NCBI GenBank assembly: GCA_019916065.1
Contig: CM034238.1
Coordinates: 31,567,721 to 31,631,720, forward strand
Length of the DNA: 64,000 nucleotides
From: Vitellaria paradoxa
Taxonomy: Eukaryota > Streptophyta > Magnoliopsida > Ericales > Sapotaceae
Direction of reading: 5' to 3'
A model generated the notes under the pieces. That model did not search any database. It saw only the letters and a list, made by a program, of their open reading frames with translations, and was not told where the DNA came from. This document shows positions 37,891 through 53,937 of this stretch, in pieces. The position numbers and the translations under genes are program-made. Positions within the stretch are counted from its first letter, which is position 1. The number at the start of each line of letters is the position of its first letter.

Positions 37891-38059
37891 AAGTATACTA
37901 GAGCCAACAGACAACAAACTAACAACCAAGCATGAAAAATAACAGAAAATATAAATCCCATTAACATTGACGAAATATTCAAGGACACACAGGAAAATAT
38001 TATAAAAGACCTCGTAGGTGTATAAAAAGTTTGCAATGAAGAATTAAAAGCTACAATTA

Positions 38060-40130
38060 TAATCCAGCTTGAGCAGTCTGGATCTAATCATTCTTGTCGT
38101 GACCACCCTCACCATGATTCGAGGCGGGTGAAGTGACCACCCCACCTAAAGCCGAGATAGAGGAGAGGTCTAAGTCAGGATAAAGCTTGAGGATCTCCCT
38201 TTTGGCATCCTTAAAGCCTTCTTTATAGGTCTTGGCAAGCCAATCTTAGCCTTCATCGTTGCCTTTAAAGTCATTGACTACCTTAACCTTGAGCTCTTCC
38301 ACTTGACCTTAGAGCTTTTCGAATTGCTTTGTCACCTCTTCAGCTCTCTGGATAACGTACTCCTTCAAGTTTGTCTCAACAATCAAAATAGTAGAGAAGC
38401 TTGCAGAGTTTGGGACTGCTTCATCTCTAGCAAAGAGGGCTTGGTTTTGCTCGGCACTAGTAGCTTCAATTTTGGCTCGTGGCTTCTCCAATTCATCCTC
38501 AAGAGGAGAAATCCTGGCAATAGATGCTTGTTTTTCTTGCACGCCTGATTGTAATCACAACTCCTCTCAAGGTATCAAGTGGCAAAGTCAGAGGTCTAGA
38601 GCATGATCTAAGAATAAAAATAAGAAATTGGGCCAAAAAGAAAGAGAGAGATATTCAACTATAACTGCAAATACCTTTGCCAGATCATAAGCCACATTTT
38701 TGGCTAGCCTCGTGGCAAATATCTCCTTAATCTGCGCCAAAATCCGTAGGCATATGATGCCCTCCATCCTATTGCTAGCCAAACCGGGTTCATCCACCAA
38801 GTTATAGGGCTTACTTGGTTGGGACGAGAAAGAAGGAACATCCTTAGTGGCGGGAAGAACTGCAGGAGTAGCATCAAGAGAAGGCGTCCCTTTCTCCATG
38901 CCACCAATTGCAGGAAGGTCGACCTAGATACACTCTAAGAGAAGAGTTAAGGTCAACTCTCTATCTTGAGGATTTGCATTAAAGACCTTCCCTTTGGTAA
39001 AGCTAGTCCTAACTGACTTTTGTCACTTGAAGGGTCTAGTCTCAGACCCTAATGCTAGTTTTCTCCTAGACCTTTTATACTTGTCCTTATTAAATTTCAT
39101 TTCTTCTGTAGGTCTGGGAAAGTCAGCAATAATTACGTTTGTATCTGCAGCAACATAAAGAAATAGGTTAGCAGTCTATGAACAGGTAAGGAATGGAAAT
39201 AATGAAAACTCACTCCTCTCATGTTTAAACTTAAGGGCTTCCGAGCTCGGTCCTGCTCAGCCAAACTCTCTACTATTAGCAAGATGTCAAAGTAATGATT
39301 GGTATAGTTTTGAGCAAGTTTTATTCTCTCCTTTTACTCTTCGAATAACTTAGGCTGGGCTTTGGCTGAATAGGGTAACAATATGAGGTCAAAGCTATGT
39401 TAACTATAGGGAAGGAAATGAAAGAGAATGGCTGAATTTATCCCCCAACTTAGAAGACCAGCATACCCTCTTCACTCGGTCAACCCTATGCCAAGGGGCA
39501 TCGGAACTACCTGTCCTCGTCTGACTCCTATAGGCAGAACTCCTAGCCATTGCTAAACATGAAAAAGAAATGATCCTTCCAATGCTTGACAGAAGAATGA
39601 TAGCCAGCTACCAAGTCATAGTCTTTCACCTGAGTCGAGAAATAATACTAGCCTCGACACTCTTCTAGCAGTATAAGAATTCATCCACAGTAATATGCTC
39701 ATTAGTAGTAGCCTTCCATATCACGGCACAACTGACCAGAATCTTCCAGCTGTTTGGAGTGAGCTGCGCAAGGTTTAAGTTTAGCCTGGGTTGGATTTTT
39801 TTGATCAGTCAGACCAGGGAGAATCAAAGCCCACTTAACAAAGTGGCCTCATAAACCGTAATGACTCCGGGCATGATAGAAGAGTAGGCCTAGTCTCTAG
39901 GTGTGGGACATTGATAAGAAAAATATTTAGCAGGTTGAAAGGCCTTCAGTAGCTTTTTTTAGCTTGGATTTGTTGATTGCGGAGCCAATCTCGACGCAAT
40001 CGAGCCCTAAATTTCCCTTGTAAGATGTGGACACCTCTTCAAGTTGAGGATCGAGGTTAACAATAGAGCCTCTCATTGACGATTTAGGGGCATGGGTAGG
40101 AGCAAAATCAGAGGCATCCGGCCTCATTTA
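38060..40130 (-). pseudogene. gypsy-1 antisense ORF (Tat-lineage type)
   Basis: Between integrase and the 3' LTR the coding signal is on the minus strand. It starts near 40127 (MRPDASDFAPTHAPKSS) and passes a middle part near 39650-39500 with decayed frames (VKDYDLVAGYHSSVKHWKD). It continues at 38899-38588 (EGIICLRILAQIKEIF) and 38542-38309 (LEDELEKPRAKIEATSAEQ, coiled-coil-like), and ends near 38100. Antisense ORFs at this place are known from Tat/Grande-type elements. Their function is unsettled. This copy has many stops. Confidence 0.65.
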
Positions 40131-40769
40131 GGCAGGATTGTTAGAAGATACTTCGTTGCATCCCTCGGGAAGAATCAATCTTCAACGGGAGGCCATACTT
40201 TCAGAAATTTCTAAGGTATGAAGCCCATGAAATTATTATTTAAAGATCAACAAGGTACACATAGACCTATGGAACACCAGGTCTCTTATGAATCCTACTG
40301 TGCAAGGAAGCCTTCTCTCTCTCTAGTAAAATAATAGGCAGCGAAGAAGAAACCAAAGCATATAAGAACAATTAAAAAAAAAATTGAGGAGGAAAAAAAG
40401 AGGCGTACCAGGAAGAAAAAGTAGACAACTTAGCGAGCTTTATGGCATGATAATGGTAGAATGACTGTAGGCAGGAAATCAAATATAGCAATGAAGATGT
40501 AAGCCTAAATAAATACGAACCCCCAATTTCAAAAACTCAGAAGCTAGATGAAACCACGCAGCAAGCATCAAGCAAGCCGAATCATTACACACCTATAGGA
40601 TCAATCGTAAACCCACATGTGGTAGGAATGTGAGAGGACCCATCCTTTTGTCTGTCAACTCTATGATGGCAATTGTATTGTATTAATTACATATGTGACT
40701 TATAAAATCGCCCCAACTATAAAATTCCCCAAGGCATGATTTTAGAGCTTGGGAATCAAGGGTAACTAA

Positions 40770-41280
40770 TGAAGGGTATTTCTTGACCACCCAAGACAAA
40801 ATAGTAGACCATATAGTTAACCTCGGGTCTCCCCATTATAGTGTCGAGCAAGGTCAATCGAGCAGGGCTGAAAGAGTCGAGCACTAGTCGAGCTGGGCGA
40901 TGAGCAGGGCTCAAGACTTGATCACCATAATTCTATGATTTACGTTTGTAATGTAGCAACTGCCATTAATTCAAGGTCATCATCACTACGTTGATTCAAA
41001 TTCGATATCTTCTTTATCAAGCGACGAAATCATAACAAATCAGGGAAGTTTCTAATTCAATTCCAATTGTAACTCCTCGAAAGATTATTATAAATAAAAG
41101 ATAAGTTAACCCTAATAGGTATGCAACTATGAACCTATTGTTATCCTGCCAAATTAAATTCCCATAATTCTTTGCTAACTTAAGCATCGGAGGATTTTTG
41201 GCAGGCGCCACACTGGTGTTCGTAGATTGCAGTTTTTGGATTAAGATTTGAATTGACGTTACGAAATTTCACCATCATCA
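40770..41280 (+). repeat. gypsy-1 3' LTR
   Basis: A 511-bp LTR, TG...CA, aligned with 32405-33015 and lacking the SINE-like insert (the empty site reads CAAATTCGATATC at about 41007). Confidence 0.92.
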
Positions 41281-42180
41281 AACACTATAGTAGGAGTGTG
41301 AGACTAGTGTTACCAATGTTAATTTATTGTTAATATGATCAAGTGCTTGCAATTAAGATGTTAATTTATTGATAATAAGATCAGGTGCTTACAATCAAGG
41401 TAATTGTTATATGTGAATATACTTTTAATCTTTATTAAAATAATATTTTAATAATATTAGAAAACTGATATTAGCACTCTAAATTTGACCTCTCACATTC
41501 CTTCTCGCTGGTGGCCCACATAGCAAGTTCATTGAGTTTTGGGATAGTTAATTTTTTTCTTATCCCAAATTATTACTAACTTGTAATTATAAAATTTTAC
41601 TAATATGTTCTTGCATAATTTTACTAATCTACTCTCACAACATTCTCATCTAATCACAACCATGAGTTCGCCTTCTTCTCATAATGAATAATGCTTATAA
41701 GAAGTTAATCTTGACAATTGAGATCATTTTCCTTAATATTTCATTTGAATTTTAAGAGAATTAATATTGTTTTCCTTAATATCTCATTTGAATTTTAAGA
41801 GAGCTATTATCAACATATAGCAATAGAAAAGACAGGCCAATCATAAGGGATTATTAGAACTAAACTATGAAAGAACCTCATTGGTTAATTGCATCCATCG
41901 TTAAAATTAATTTAACATTATTTTCTCGTGAAACTTTCTTCACTATTAGGGCTCGAGGAATGTGGAATAGACAAGTTGAGCTAAGAATTTTCTTTGTTAG
42001 AACTAGGCTCTCTCATGTATACTTAATCTAGTATTAAAACAAATATATTTTTTTAAATAATTGACATAAAAACTTAATCTTTATAATATCCTATAATTAA
42101 GGAAAGTCGATCAGTAAAGCACCATTCAGTTAAAAGTGTTAAATATTATAAATATTAAATGATGGGGCAAAATTGTGGTG
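41281..42180. other. Intergenic, AT-rich, with a 42-bp tandem duplication
   Basis: No gene. Two 42-bp copies at 41318-41359 and 41360-41401 (starting GTTAATTTATTG). A second short duplication near 41730-41805 shares CATTTGAATTTTAAGAGA. Confidence 0.6.
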
Positions 42181-42539
42181 TCAACAATTGCCCCTCTTTT
42201 TTTGTCTTAACTTGTCTAAGATAGAAAATGAAAAAGAGACAACCTATTTTGCCTGCTTGCATGTTGTATCAATGAAAGAAACAATCGTGTAGCCTAGGTT
42301 GATGCCTCACATTTTGAACAGCTACAGGAGTTACCTTCTTCGAATTTAGGGATGCGTTTGTGCCTCGCACTTATCTTTGGAAAAATAAGCTTCGCTCTTG
42401 GGTTGATAGATGAGTTGTGCCCTACATTTGTTTCTGAAAAACAATCTCAAAAAGTGAATTAATAAATGATTATTTACCTTGCGTTTGTCTCAAAGTAATG
42501 AACCTCGCTCATAAGTCTATGCTTCGCACTAGTCTGGAG

Positions 42540-43470
42540 AAAGGGAGCCTTGCTCCTGGATGAGTGATTGGTCTTCTACCTAATCATTGGATTGAGCCTT
42601 GCTCTATTTGTTTAGTAAGGTGAGGAGCCTAGCTCCAAGCCTTACTTTATCTAGTTGGGTAAGGTAAGGAGCTTTACTCTAGAGCCTCACTCTGTTGGGT
42701 TTAGTCAGATGAGGAGCCTCACTCTGTTTGGTTTACAAAGGTGAGGAGCTTCGCTCTTGAATTGGTATCAAATCTTGTGCTTCACTCTATCTAAAATGAT
42801 AAGGAGTTTTGCTTTATCTGATCTTGGTAAAGCAAGGAGCCTCGCTTCTAGGTTGGTATCTAAATGCACTAGATTATGAAAAAATGAGCCTGCTCTCGAT
42901 ATGATCTTGGAAAAGGAGTACAAACTCCTAGGTTGACTCTGAATCTTATGATGGACACAAGACTTCAAAAGGGGAGTGCTAACTCCCAGGTTGACTTTGA
43001 ATCCTATGGAGAACACAAGACTTACATGGGTTAAATCTAAATAGGTTCTATTTTGAGCTACATTTGTTTTAAGTAAATCATCTTTTCTACTGGCTGTAAG
43101 TAAAGTTTCAGAAGAGGAGTACTAACTCCGAGGTTGACTTTGAATCTTATGGCGGACACAAAACTTCAGAAGGGGAGTACTAACTCTAAGGTTTGTCTGG
43201 TAAGGAGCTTCACTCTAGAGGTTCACTTTATGGCTCGGAAAGATAAGGAGCTTTCTCTTGAGTTTTGCTCTATGGTCTGGAATAGAAAGGAGTTTTGCTC
43301 TGGAGCTTCACTCTATGGTCTGAAAAAGTAAGGAGCTTCGCTCTATGGTTTGGAGTGGAAAGATATTTCGCTTCTGAGTTTCACTCTATGGTCTAGAATG
43401 GAAAGGAGCTTCACTCTATGGTCTGGATCAATAATGCCTTGCACATAATCTCAAGGAAAGAGTTTCGCCC
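42540..43470. repeat. Degenerate minisatellite with hairpin cores
   Basis: Two interleaved repeat families. One has GGAGC-type units (for example GGAGCCTAGCTCC at 42624-42636) spaced about 30-45 bp with TCACTCTATGGTCTGG between them. The other has units of about 60 bp with GGAGTNCTAACTCC cores (42972-42987, about 43114, about 43175) followed by AGGTTGACTTTGAATC. Both cores are short inverted repeats. 42180-42540 has similar but more diverged words. No coding potential. It is probably the noncoding part of an LTR element. Confidence 0.7.
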
Positions 43471-43597
43471 CAATCAAGGAGTCTCACTATTAGGTGCACT
43501 TTCATGCGGGAATGATTCAATGTCTCGCTAACTCCATGTCACAGTAAAAACTGACGACCCATGCTCGTCAGCTCAATTCAGGGATTCAGTCGCGACA

Positions 43598-44045
43598 ACT
43601 TAGAGACAAAACAACATTGTTTAAGCAAGAACAAATGAGCTTGAGGTTTTTACTGGGTTGAGGGGAAAAAAAAAAAAAACTCTATGGCCTCTGATTTGTT
43701 TTTGGTCCTGAAGAGCATTTAATTATTAGCCTTGTTGAACCGTTTGCATTCAATCAGTATTATCATTCATACTGAAATAGCCGGCAGATTTGTCAATTCC
43801 TGGCTGTCCAAAATGAAAATTCTTATGTTTGTACTAGCTGTAATGTTCGTTATAACCTATAAAAAAGAATTAAACATCTCATAGCATGCAAAGAAGACGT
43901 CACTATAATGAAATGCCCAACAAAAGATCAAGCGCAAAGGACACACGCACACTCACTCATATTTTGTCACATAAATTATATATATATAATGGCTGCAGGA
44001 TGATTGCATTGATCAAACAGCAGTGGTTCTTCTTTGCAGCTAGCA
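43598..44045 (+). promoter_or_regulatory. SCPL-B upstream region
   Basis: The tandem SCPL unit begins here (GAGACAAAACAACATTG, also at 50230 and 58010). It contains the conserved TGAAATAGCCGGCA core near 43776 and an AT-rich TATATATAAT box at about 43979-43989. The start codon of the pseudogene is at 44046. Promoter role inferred from conservation among copies. Confidence 0.6.
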
Positions 44046-46458
44046 ATGAGGAAAGTTTCCTCCTCAATATTTCTTTTCCTCTCAACTCTTGTTACTTCTG
44101 TCCATTGTTATGCAGGACTTGGCTTTGATCCACTTGGAAAACTCATAAATGCTCAGTTGTTGGAGCGAAAATCAGCCGATTGGGTCACAAAGGCCATAGC
44201 CACTGAATATTCACGTACCCGTCTATGTAGGACCCCAAGATGGATTAAAAGCGGCTGACAAGATCACAACTCTTCTAGGGCAGCCTAATGGGTTGAGCTT
44301 TGATCAGTACTCAGGCTATGTAATTGTTGATCCCACTGCTGGGAGAGCTCTCTTCTACTATTTCGCTGAGTCTCACAACTCTTCTAGCAAGCCTCTTGTT
44401 CTATGGCTAAGTGGAGATTTCCCAATCCTGTGGAAAATCCTATTCTATCAAAGCAATATTATTAGTGACAATGGCAATGGCAATTTGACAAATAACTTAC
44501 ATTTTAGTCGATTTTTTCTTCTAAAATGATAGGTTCAAGGGTGGACGCATCTTTGAGTTGCCCCAAGTTGTAACTCCGATTAGTCTGTCCCAAAATGTAT
44601 TTTTTCAATTTCTTTTTTTAAATTTATCCTACTCTAAATTTTTATAAAACAACCTACTTTGTCTTTAGAACTTTTGCTCAAACTAAATTTTTGTATCCCA
44701 ACCAACTTTACCTTTAAACTCTTTATTCAGTTTAGATAAATTTTAAATTCTAAATCCAGATAGGTTAATGCTTCCGTTGCATCACTGTGATAGTAATTTT
44801 TGATAGAACTCTTTGTTAGTGTAGCATGCACTGCCCCTTCCTTGTATTATTGTCAACCGCCATTTGCTCTCTTAAAGCAGATATCAACATTTGATCCATG
44901 CTCTGATGCCTACATCTTCTCATACTTAAACATTCCCGAAGTGCAAAAATCTCTTCATGCCAATGTTACTGTCATTCCTGGACCATGGGCATCTTGCAAG
45001 TAATATAAATTAATTTTATTTTCTCTCTGAAATATTCTGAAACCAAATTGAAACAATATTGATCCAAAATTCTTACAGAGTGGCTTATATTTGCCTCCTA
45101 TTTTTACTCGTGGAATTGCAGTTTCTCTATCCTTTTCAACTGGAATGACAAGCCATCAACAGTGTTACCTACACTTCAGGAGTTGATGGCCAGTGGTATC
45201 AGGGTTTGGATTTATAGGCATGTAGCATTAATCTTCTAGTAACAAACCAATTATCATTGAAATTGCCAAAACTTCTCAAATCCGCACTGGTATCATTGTT
45301 TGTAAAACAATTAAAAAATAAATGATTCATGTTGCTCCAGAAGTATGGGTAAATTACACTTTGTATGCAAGTTTTATTTATTTATTTATTATTATTATTA
45401 TTATTTTATAATAGTTTAGAACCTAAACTTTCTTTTTAAGCAATTATGGTCTCAATGACTATTTAGCTCTTGAACCTCTGCACTCTTATTGTTAACCGTC
45501 TAACTTTTAAAAATAAAATAGTCATTGAAGCCTTTAATTATTGCAAAAAAATAAAAAAGTTCAAGTTTTTAATTATTACGAGAAAAAAGCTCAGGCTTTG
45601 AAATGAGATTTTGAATAAATTTTAAGGGTGCAAAATATAATTTACTCACGAAATTTTGATAAAGCTTATCTGACGTCCACTATATAAACTTCGTTCTCTT
45701 TACACAAAAATCCAAGATATTACATGTCGCATTCATATCGCATTGATATTAATATGATCTTGTGTAAGGATTTAGATTTTACTTTTTTTTATGTTACTTG
45801 TAGTGGGAATACTGATGGTAGAGTACCAGTAACGTCAACTAGATATACAATAAACAAACTCCAAACATCGATTAAGACTCCTTGGTACCCTTGGTACACA
45901 CAAGAAGAGGTAATCAGGAAAATAACTTTCTTATTATGGGCAATTTTCAATTTATCCATTTGAGTTTTACACAAAATATATGATTAGGACTTCAATTTTT
46001 TTAATAATAAAGGCTTGAATTTTTTATCAGTTGCAATATCATCTTGCTTTGACTTTTTTGTCACTAAAATTTTTATTTGCTGGACAGTTATGGACTAAGA
46101 TGGTAAAGAAATAAGTGATAGGGGACTAATAAAGAAACTCAAACCCTTAATTGTTAAAATAAAATAAAATAAATGGATAATAATAAATAAGTTTTCTGAC
46201 AAGGGCTTTTGAGAAAATCTGAGGGTCAAATTGAAATTGCCCTGCTATTAGTGTTTTTCTTGACTTTTAGATAACATTGATCCTTACGTTTTTCGTTGCA
46301 CTTTTCTTTCTAAGGTTGGAGGGTATGTTGTTGAGTATGAGAATCTCACATTTGTAACAGTAAGAGGAGCTGGACATTTTGTTCCAAGCTATCAACCAGC
46401 TCGAGTACTTACCCTCTTCTCATCCTTCTTGGAGGGGAAGCTCCCAACATTGTATTAA
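44046..46458 (+). pseudogene. SCPL-B: serine carboxypeptidase-like pseudogene lacking exons 2-4
   Basis: The exon-1 start codon is at 44046. A 4-bp insertion (GTAC at about 44211-44214 relative to SCPL-C) shifts the frame and the exon-1 donor is lost (GGAGATTT for GGAGGTGATT). Exons 2, 3 and 4 are deleted, taking the oxyanion hole and catalytic serine. Exon 5 starts at 44881. Exon 6 (about 45121-45217) has a GC donor instead of GT. Exon 7 (about 45805-45909) reads SGNTDG, replacing the catalytic Asp by Asn. Exon 8 (46316-46458) keeps GAGHFVP and the stop. It is clearly non-functional. Confidence 0.95.
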
Positions 46459-49400
46459 AGAGCTGATTGAGAATGAATAGTTATGATTGGAATGGAATAA
46501 GAGTATCGTCAAGAAAGTTGTATTAAATTCCACTTGATATCATTTCTGTATTATCTGCTACTGTTCACATAACGGATTTGCGAAAGCGGCCATATTTTAA
46601 AATAATTTTGTAGCGATGCATTTTTGTATGTTTTTTCATTTTTGTGAGCTTAATAGAGGAATAACTGGTTGTGCTGCATATTCAAATACTGCTCTCTATC
46701 TTAATGTTGTAAAAGAATGATGATATTTAACTTTTCATATGGAAAATGCTCTGCACTAACAAGCATGGATTCAGATTTGTGATTTGAAAAAGATACGGAT
46801 GCGGTCATGAATGTGGATATGCCAATTTTAGAAAAAAAATGAGGGTAAAAAATTATGAGAATAATTAACCAAAAGATATAGTTTTTTTTTTTAACTTTTT
46901 ATTGACTATTTATGTGAGTATAATATTTACAAGAAAATTGACTAAATAACTAATATATAATTTAATCTGTAAAATATTACAAAATATGAAATAGTAGATA
47001 TTATGATTTTCTAGATTTTGGCTGTGTAAATTTAAATTTATTTTAATCGTATCTTTAAATAAAAAATAATAAAAATGTATCATGTAGCATGTCTAATTTA
47101 TATTTTGATTCGTGTGTATGATGGATGCTTTTTTATATAATACATGACCAATATAAATATAGTACTCCTTCGTATCAAAAAAATATATATATATATAAAT
47201 ATAGTACTCATTTTAAAGCAAATGTTATACTTCTTGATAATATTAACAAAAATAGATATTTAGAATAACTTTGAACCATTTTTTTTAATTTCAAGTTAAT
47301 TTTGGAGTTGACATTAAATGCTTACATATACATATGCACCTTGATGAGAACCCCAAAATTCCTTCGTTTGGTTACTAAGAAAATGAAAGGAAAGTAGAAA
47401 GAAAATAAAATAAAATTAGGTTTAATTTTGAAAATAATCCAAACTCTTTAAGATGAGAGAAAATTCCCAAAATAACCAAAAATATTCTTTAGTTATAGTC
47501 CAACTCTCTTTACAATTCCTTTTATAGTACTCATTATAAGACTAACTAATTTTTTAACTAACGACATGCTATTTACAGCTACGTCCAATTCCTACTCCTA
47601 CAAAAATCTACCTTGTCTTCAAGGCACAGGTACGTGAAACGCTAGTTGAATGTGTAGTGGTTTGAGTAGATGAAGTTGATAAACTACATCCTCGGGCTCC
47701 TTGATCGGTGTCTTAAGCGAAACTTTTGGGTGGCTTAGTTTATCTCGTAACTTTAAATAAAATTAAAAAAATAATAATCACTACATTAAATATGAGAGAA
47801 TTATGACATGTATAGATAAAAATTACAGTAAAATGTTCCTTGACATGTATAGATAGAGTTAGAGTTAAAAGTTCCAAAAAAAAAAAAAATTTAGTATTAG
47901 ATAGAATTTTAAATAAAATTAAAAAATAACAATAAATACATTAAACATGAAATAATTATGATAGGTATAGATAAAGTTAAAATAAGAAATTCAAAAGTCA
48001 CTTGGTGTTAGAATCTCGAATAAAATTAAAAATAATAATCAATCCATTAAATTGAAATAATTATGACATCTATAGATAGAGTTAAAAGTATAAAACTTCT
48101 CTCTTTGTGTTTCTATCAAATAGAATTTAAATAAAATTAAAAAATAATAATTAATACAAGTATGAGATAATTACGATATATATAAATAGAATTAAAAGTA
48201 GGAAGTTCAAAAGTCTATTACCTGATAAGTGAATTAAATTATGGTTGATTTAAAATATTATTTAATATTTTTTTTATTAATAAAAGGGTGGACCTATTTG
48301 TACTTTACAAATAGTCTCTTACATTTTACTTTTTCATTAATTAAAATTATACATTTGCCTAGTTACCTTTTCAAATATATTTTGCATACTTATAATACCA
48401 TAAAAACCCTTATATAAAAATCAATCCAAGAAATAATTTTAATGTTATTAATATTTTTATTTGATAATAAAATTTATTATTTTTTTAAATATATACAAAA
48501 TGCAACTTTCCAATTTTTTTATAAATATTTTAATAAGTGGATGCATGAATAATTACAATATAATTTTTTTGAAAAAAATTCACTTATGTATATGAATTAC
48601 ATTACTATAATAAAAATTTCTAATTCTATAATTTTTTAAAAAAATATTTTTTATCATAAAAAAACTAAAATAAAGTTTTTGAAAGAAATAAAGTTATGAT
48701 TTGTTTAATAAATTTGTTTGTACACTTAAAAGTTAATTTTTTTAATTCATTGATTTCCCTAGTTATATGTCTTTTATTTTTTACATACATAAATGATGAG
48801 AAAAAAATAGATATTCTATTTTGATTTAAGGATTGATGAGAAAAATTAGTAGGTGTAAAGGATAACTATAAACTAAAATTTAAAGTGCTCTTATTTTCAT
48901 CATGTTTATAGGTTTTATATAAGGAAAATAATATTTTAAAAGACTAAAATAAAATTTATTTTTATTTATATTTTTATCAATTATATAAAAAATATTAATT
49001 TTATAACCTAATTAAATCAGAAAATAACTTATTTTATTTTAATTTATTTATAAAATTTTGTCATTTTCTTTGTCATCTTGTTATTTATTTATTTATATGA
49101 ATTTTTCATAAATTATTTATTTTAAAATTTAATGCGCTTACATTTTTTCATTAAATTATTTTTAAAATATATTACTAAATTATGAGAATTGAAAATATTG
49201 TATGGAACCTTGTTTAATGACTTGAGAATCATGACAATAGTTAAAATTTAAAAAAAAAAATTATAAACAAAATGTATGAAAAAATTAACTTTTTATTTGA
49301 TTAAATTATGAAATAAATAAAATAAAATTTATTTTTATATGATTATCAAAAACATAAATATAAATAAAAATATTTTAATCATTAAAAATAATTTTTTTTA

Positions 49401-50227
49401 TTCTCTTCTAGACTTAAGGGTGTTTGTTCAAATTTGCAAATATTTTCTTTATGAAAAGCAATTCTGTCACTCCTAATTAAATATAAAAATAACTAGTCAA
49501 AGAATGATAGTTTTGTGATTTCATTTAATAAAAATACTAAAATAGATGCAAGAGACTATTTGTAGGGTGTAAATAATCTCACCCTTAATAAAATTGAAAA
49601 AAATTTAAGACCTTCTATTTTGTGAAACTCTAGACAAACCGCCTTAATAGTCTAAGGATTGTCATAATTCAGAAGAATTTTTTAAGGAGTGCATCGCAGA
49701 GATTTAATGTTAAAATTTATAGGATAAGGCTTTGAAAGTTTAAAATTGTAAAAGTTAAATAAATATTTAATTCAAAAAATTTAAGTAATTTATTAAATAT
49801 GGTATACCTCACTCTATCTATAGAAAAAAATAGGCCTTACTAAAAAAAACGTGGGACTTAGTCGAGGACGAATACCCGTGAAATCATCTTTCTTTGTTTG
49901 ACGAATGAGAAAGCATTTGGGCTTGGGAGTTCATCCCATGCCAAAAAAATAAAAAATAAAAAACCTATTATTTGTTAGAAAATTTGAAGGACCATCAACT
50001 CTTCAATTTAGTTTGAATCCGGAAGGCAAAAATCACCATTGACTTATCACATTGAAATCACTTAACCGGTAAGATTTGAAGAGAACTACGCAAAAATAAT
50101 AAGAGAGAGAGAGAGAGAGAGATTTGAATACACTAATTTTAAATTCGGGATAGTGTGATCTAACCGAATATCCAATTTAGTCAAGTCTTAACTTTTAATT
50201 GGATGCCTGGTGTGGTTGATGTAAACC
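46459..50227. other. Intergenic part of tandem unit B
   Basis: AT-rich, no gene. Colinear with 53938-58007 downstream of SCPL-C, including the 3' flank just after the stop. 47745-48235 holds about four to five diverged units of roughly 110 bp (each with TTAAATAAAATTAAAAAAT and a TATAGATAGAGTTAAA-like word). (GA)n runs lie at about 50102-50121. 47384-47393 is the empty target site of the LINE found in unit C. Confidence 0.75.

Positions 50228-53937
<3,710 letters not shown>

Larger units (their letters stand above)
32405..41280 (+). mobile_element. gypsy-1: complete, old Tat-type Ty3/gypsy element
   Basis: An 8,876-bp plus-strand element with LTRs at 32405-33015 and 40770-41280. The flanks AACAT and AACAC agree at 4 of 5 positions, consistent with a decayed target duplication. 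The order is LTR, primer-binding site, gag, protease, RT, RNase H, integrase, antisense ORF, LTR, with RT before integrase as in gypsy elements. The LTRs differ at many sites (roughly 10-15% by eye), so the insertion is much older than copia-1. All frames are broken. Confidence 0.92.

Noticed and set aside
42540..43470. Repeat array considered as a CRISPR-like array
   Set aside because: Units are degenerate, of mixed period and with repeated connecting text instead of unique spacers, in a plant nuclear context.
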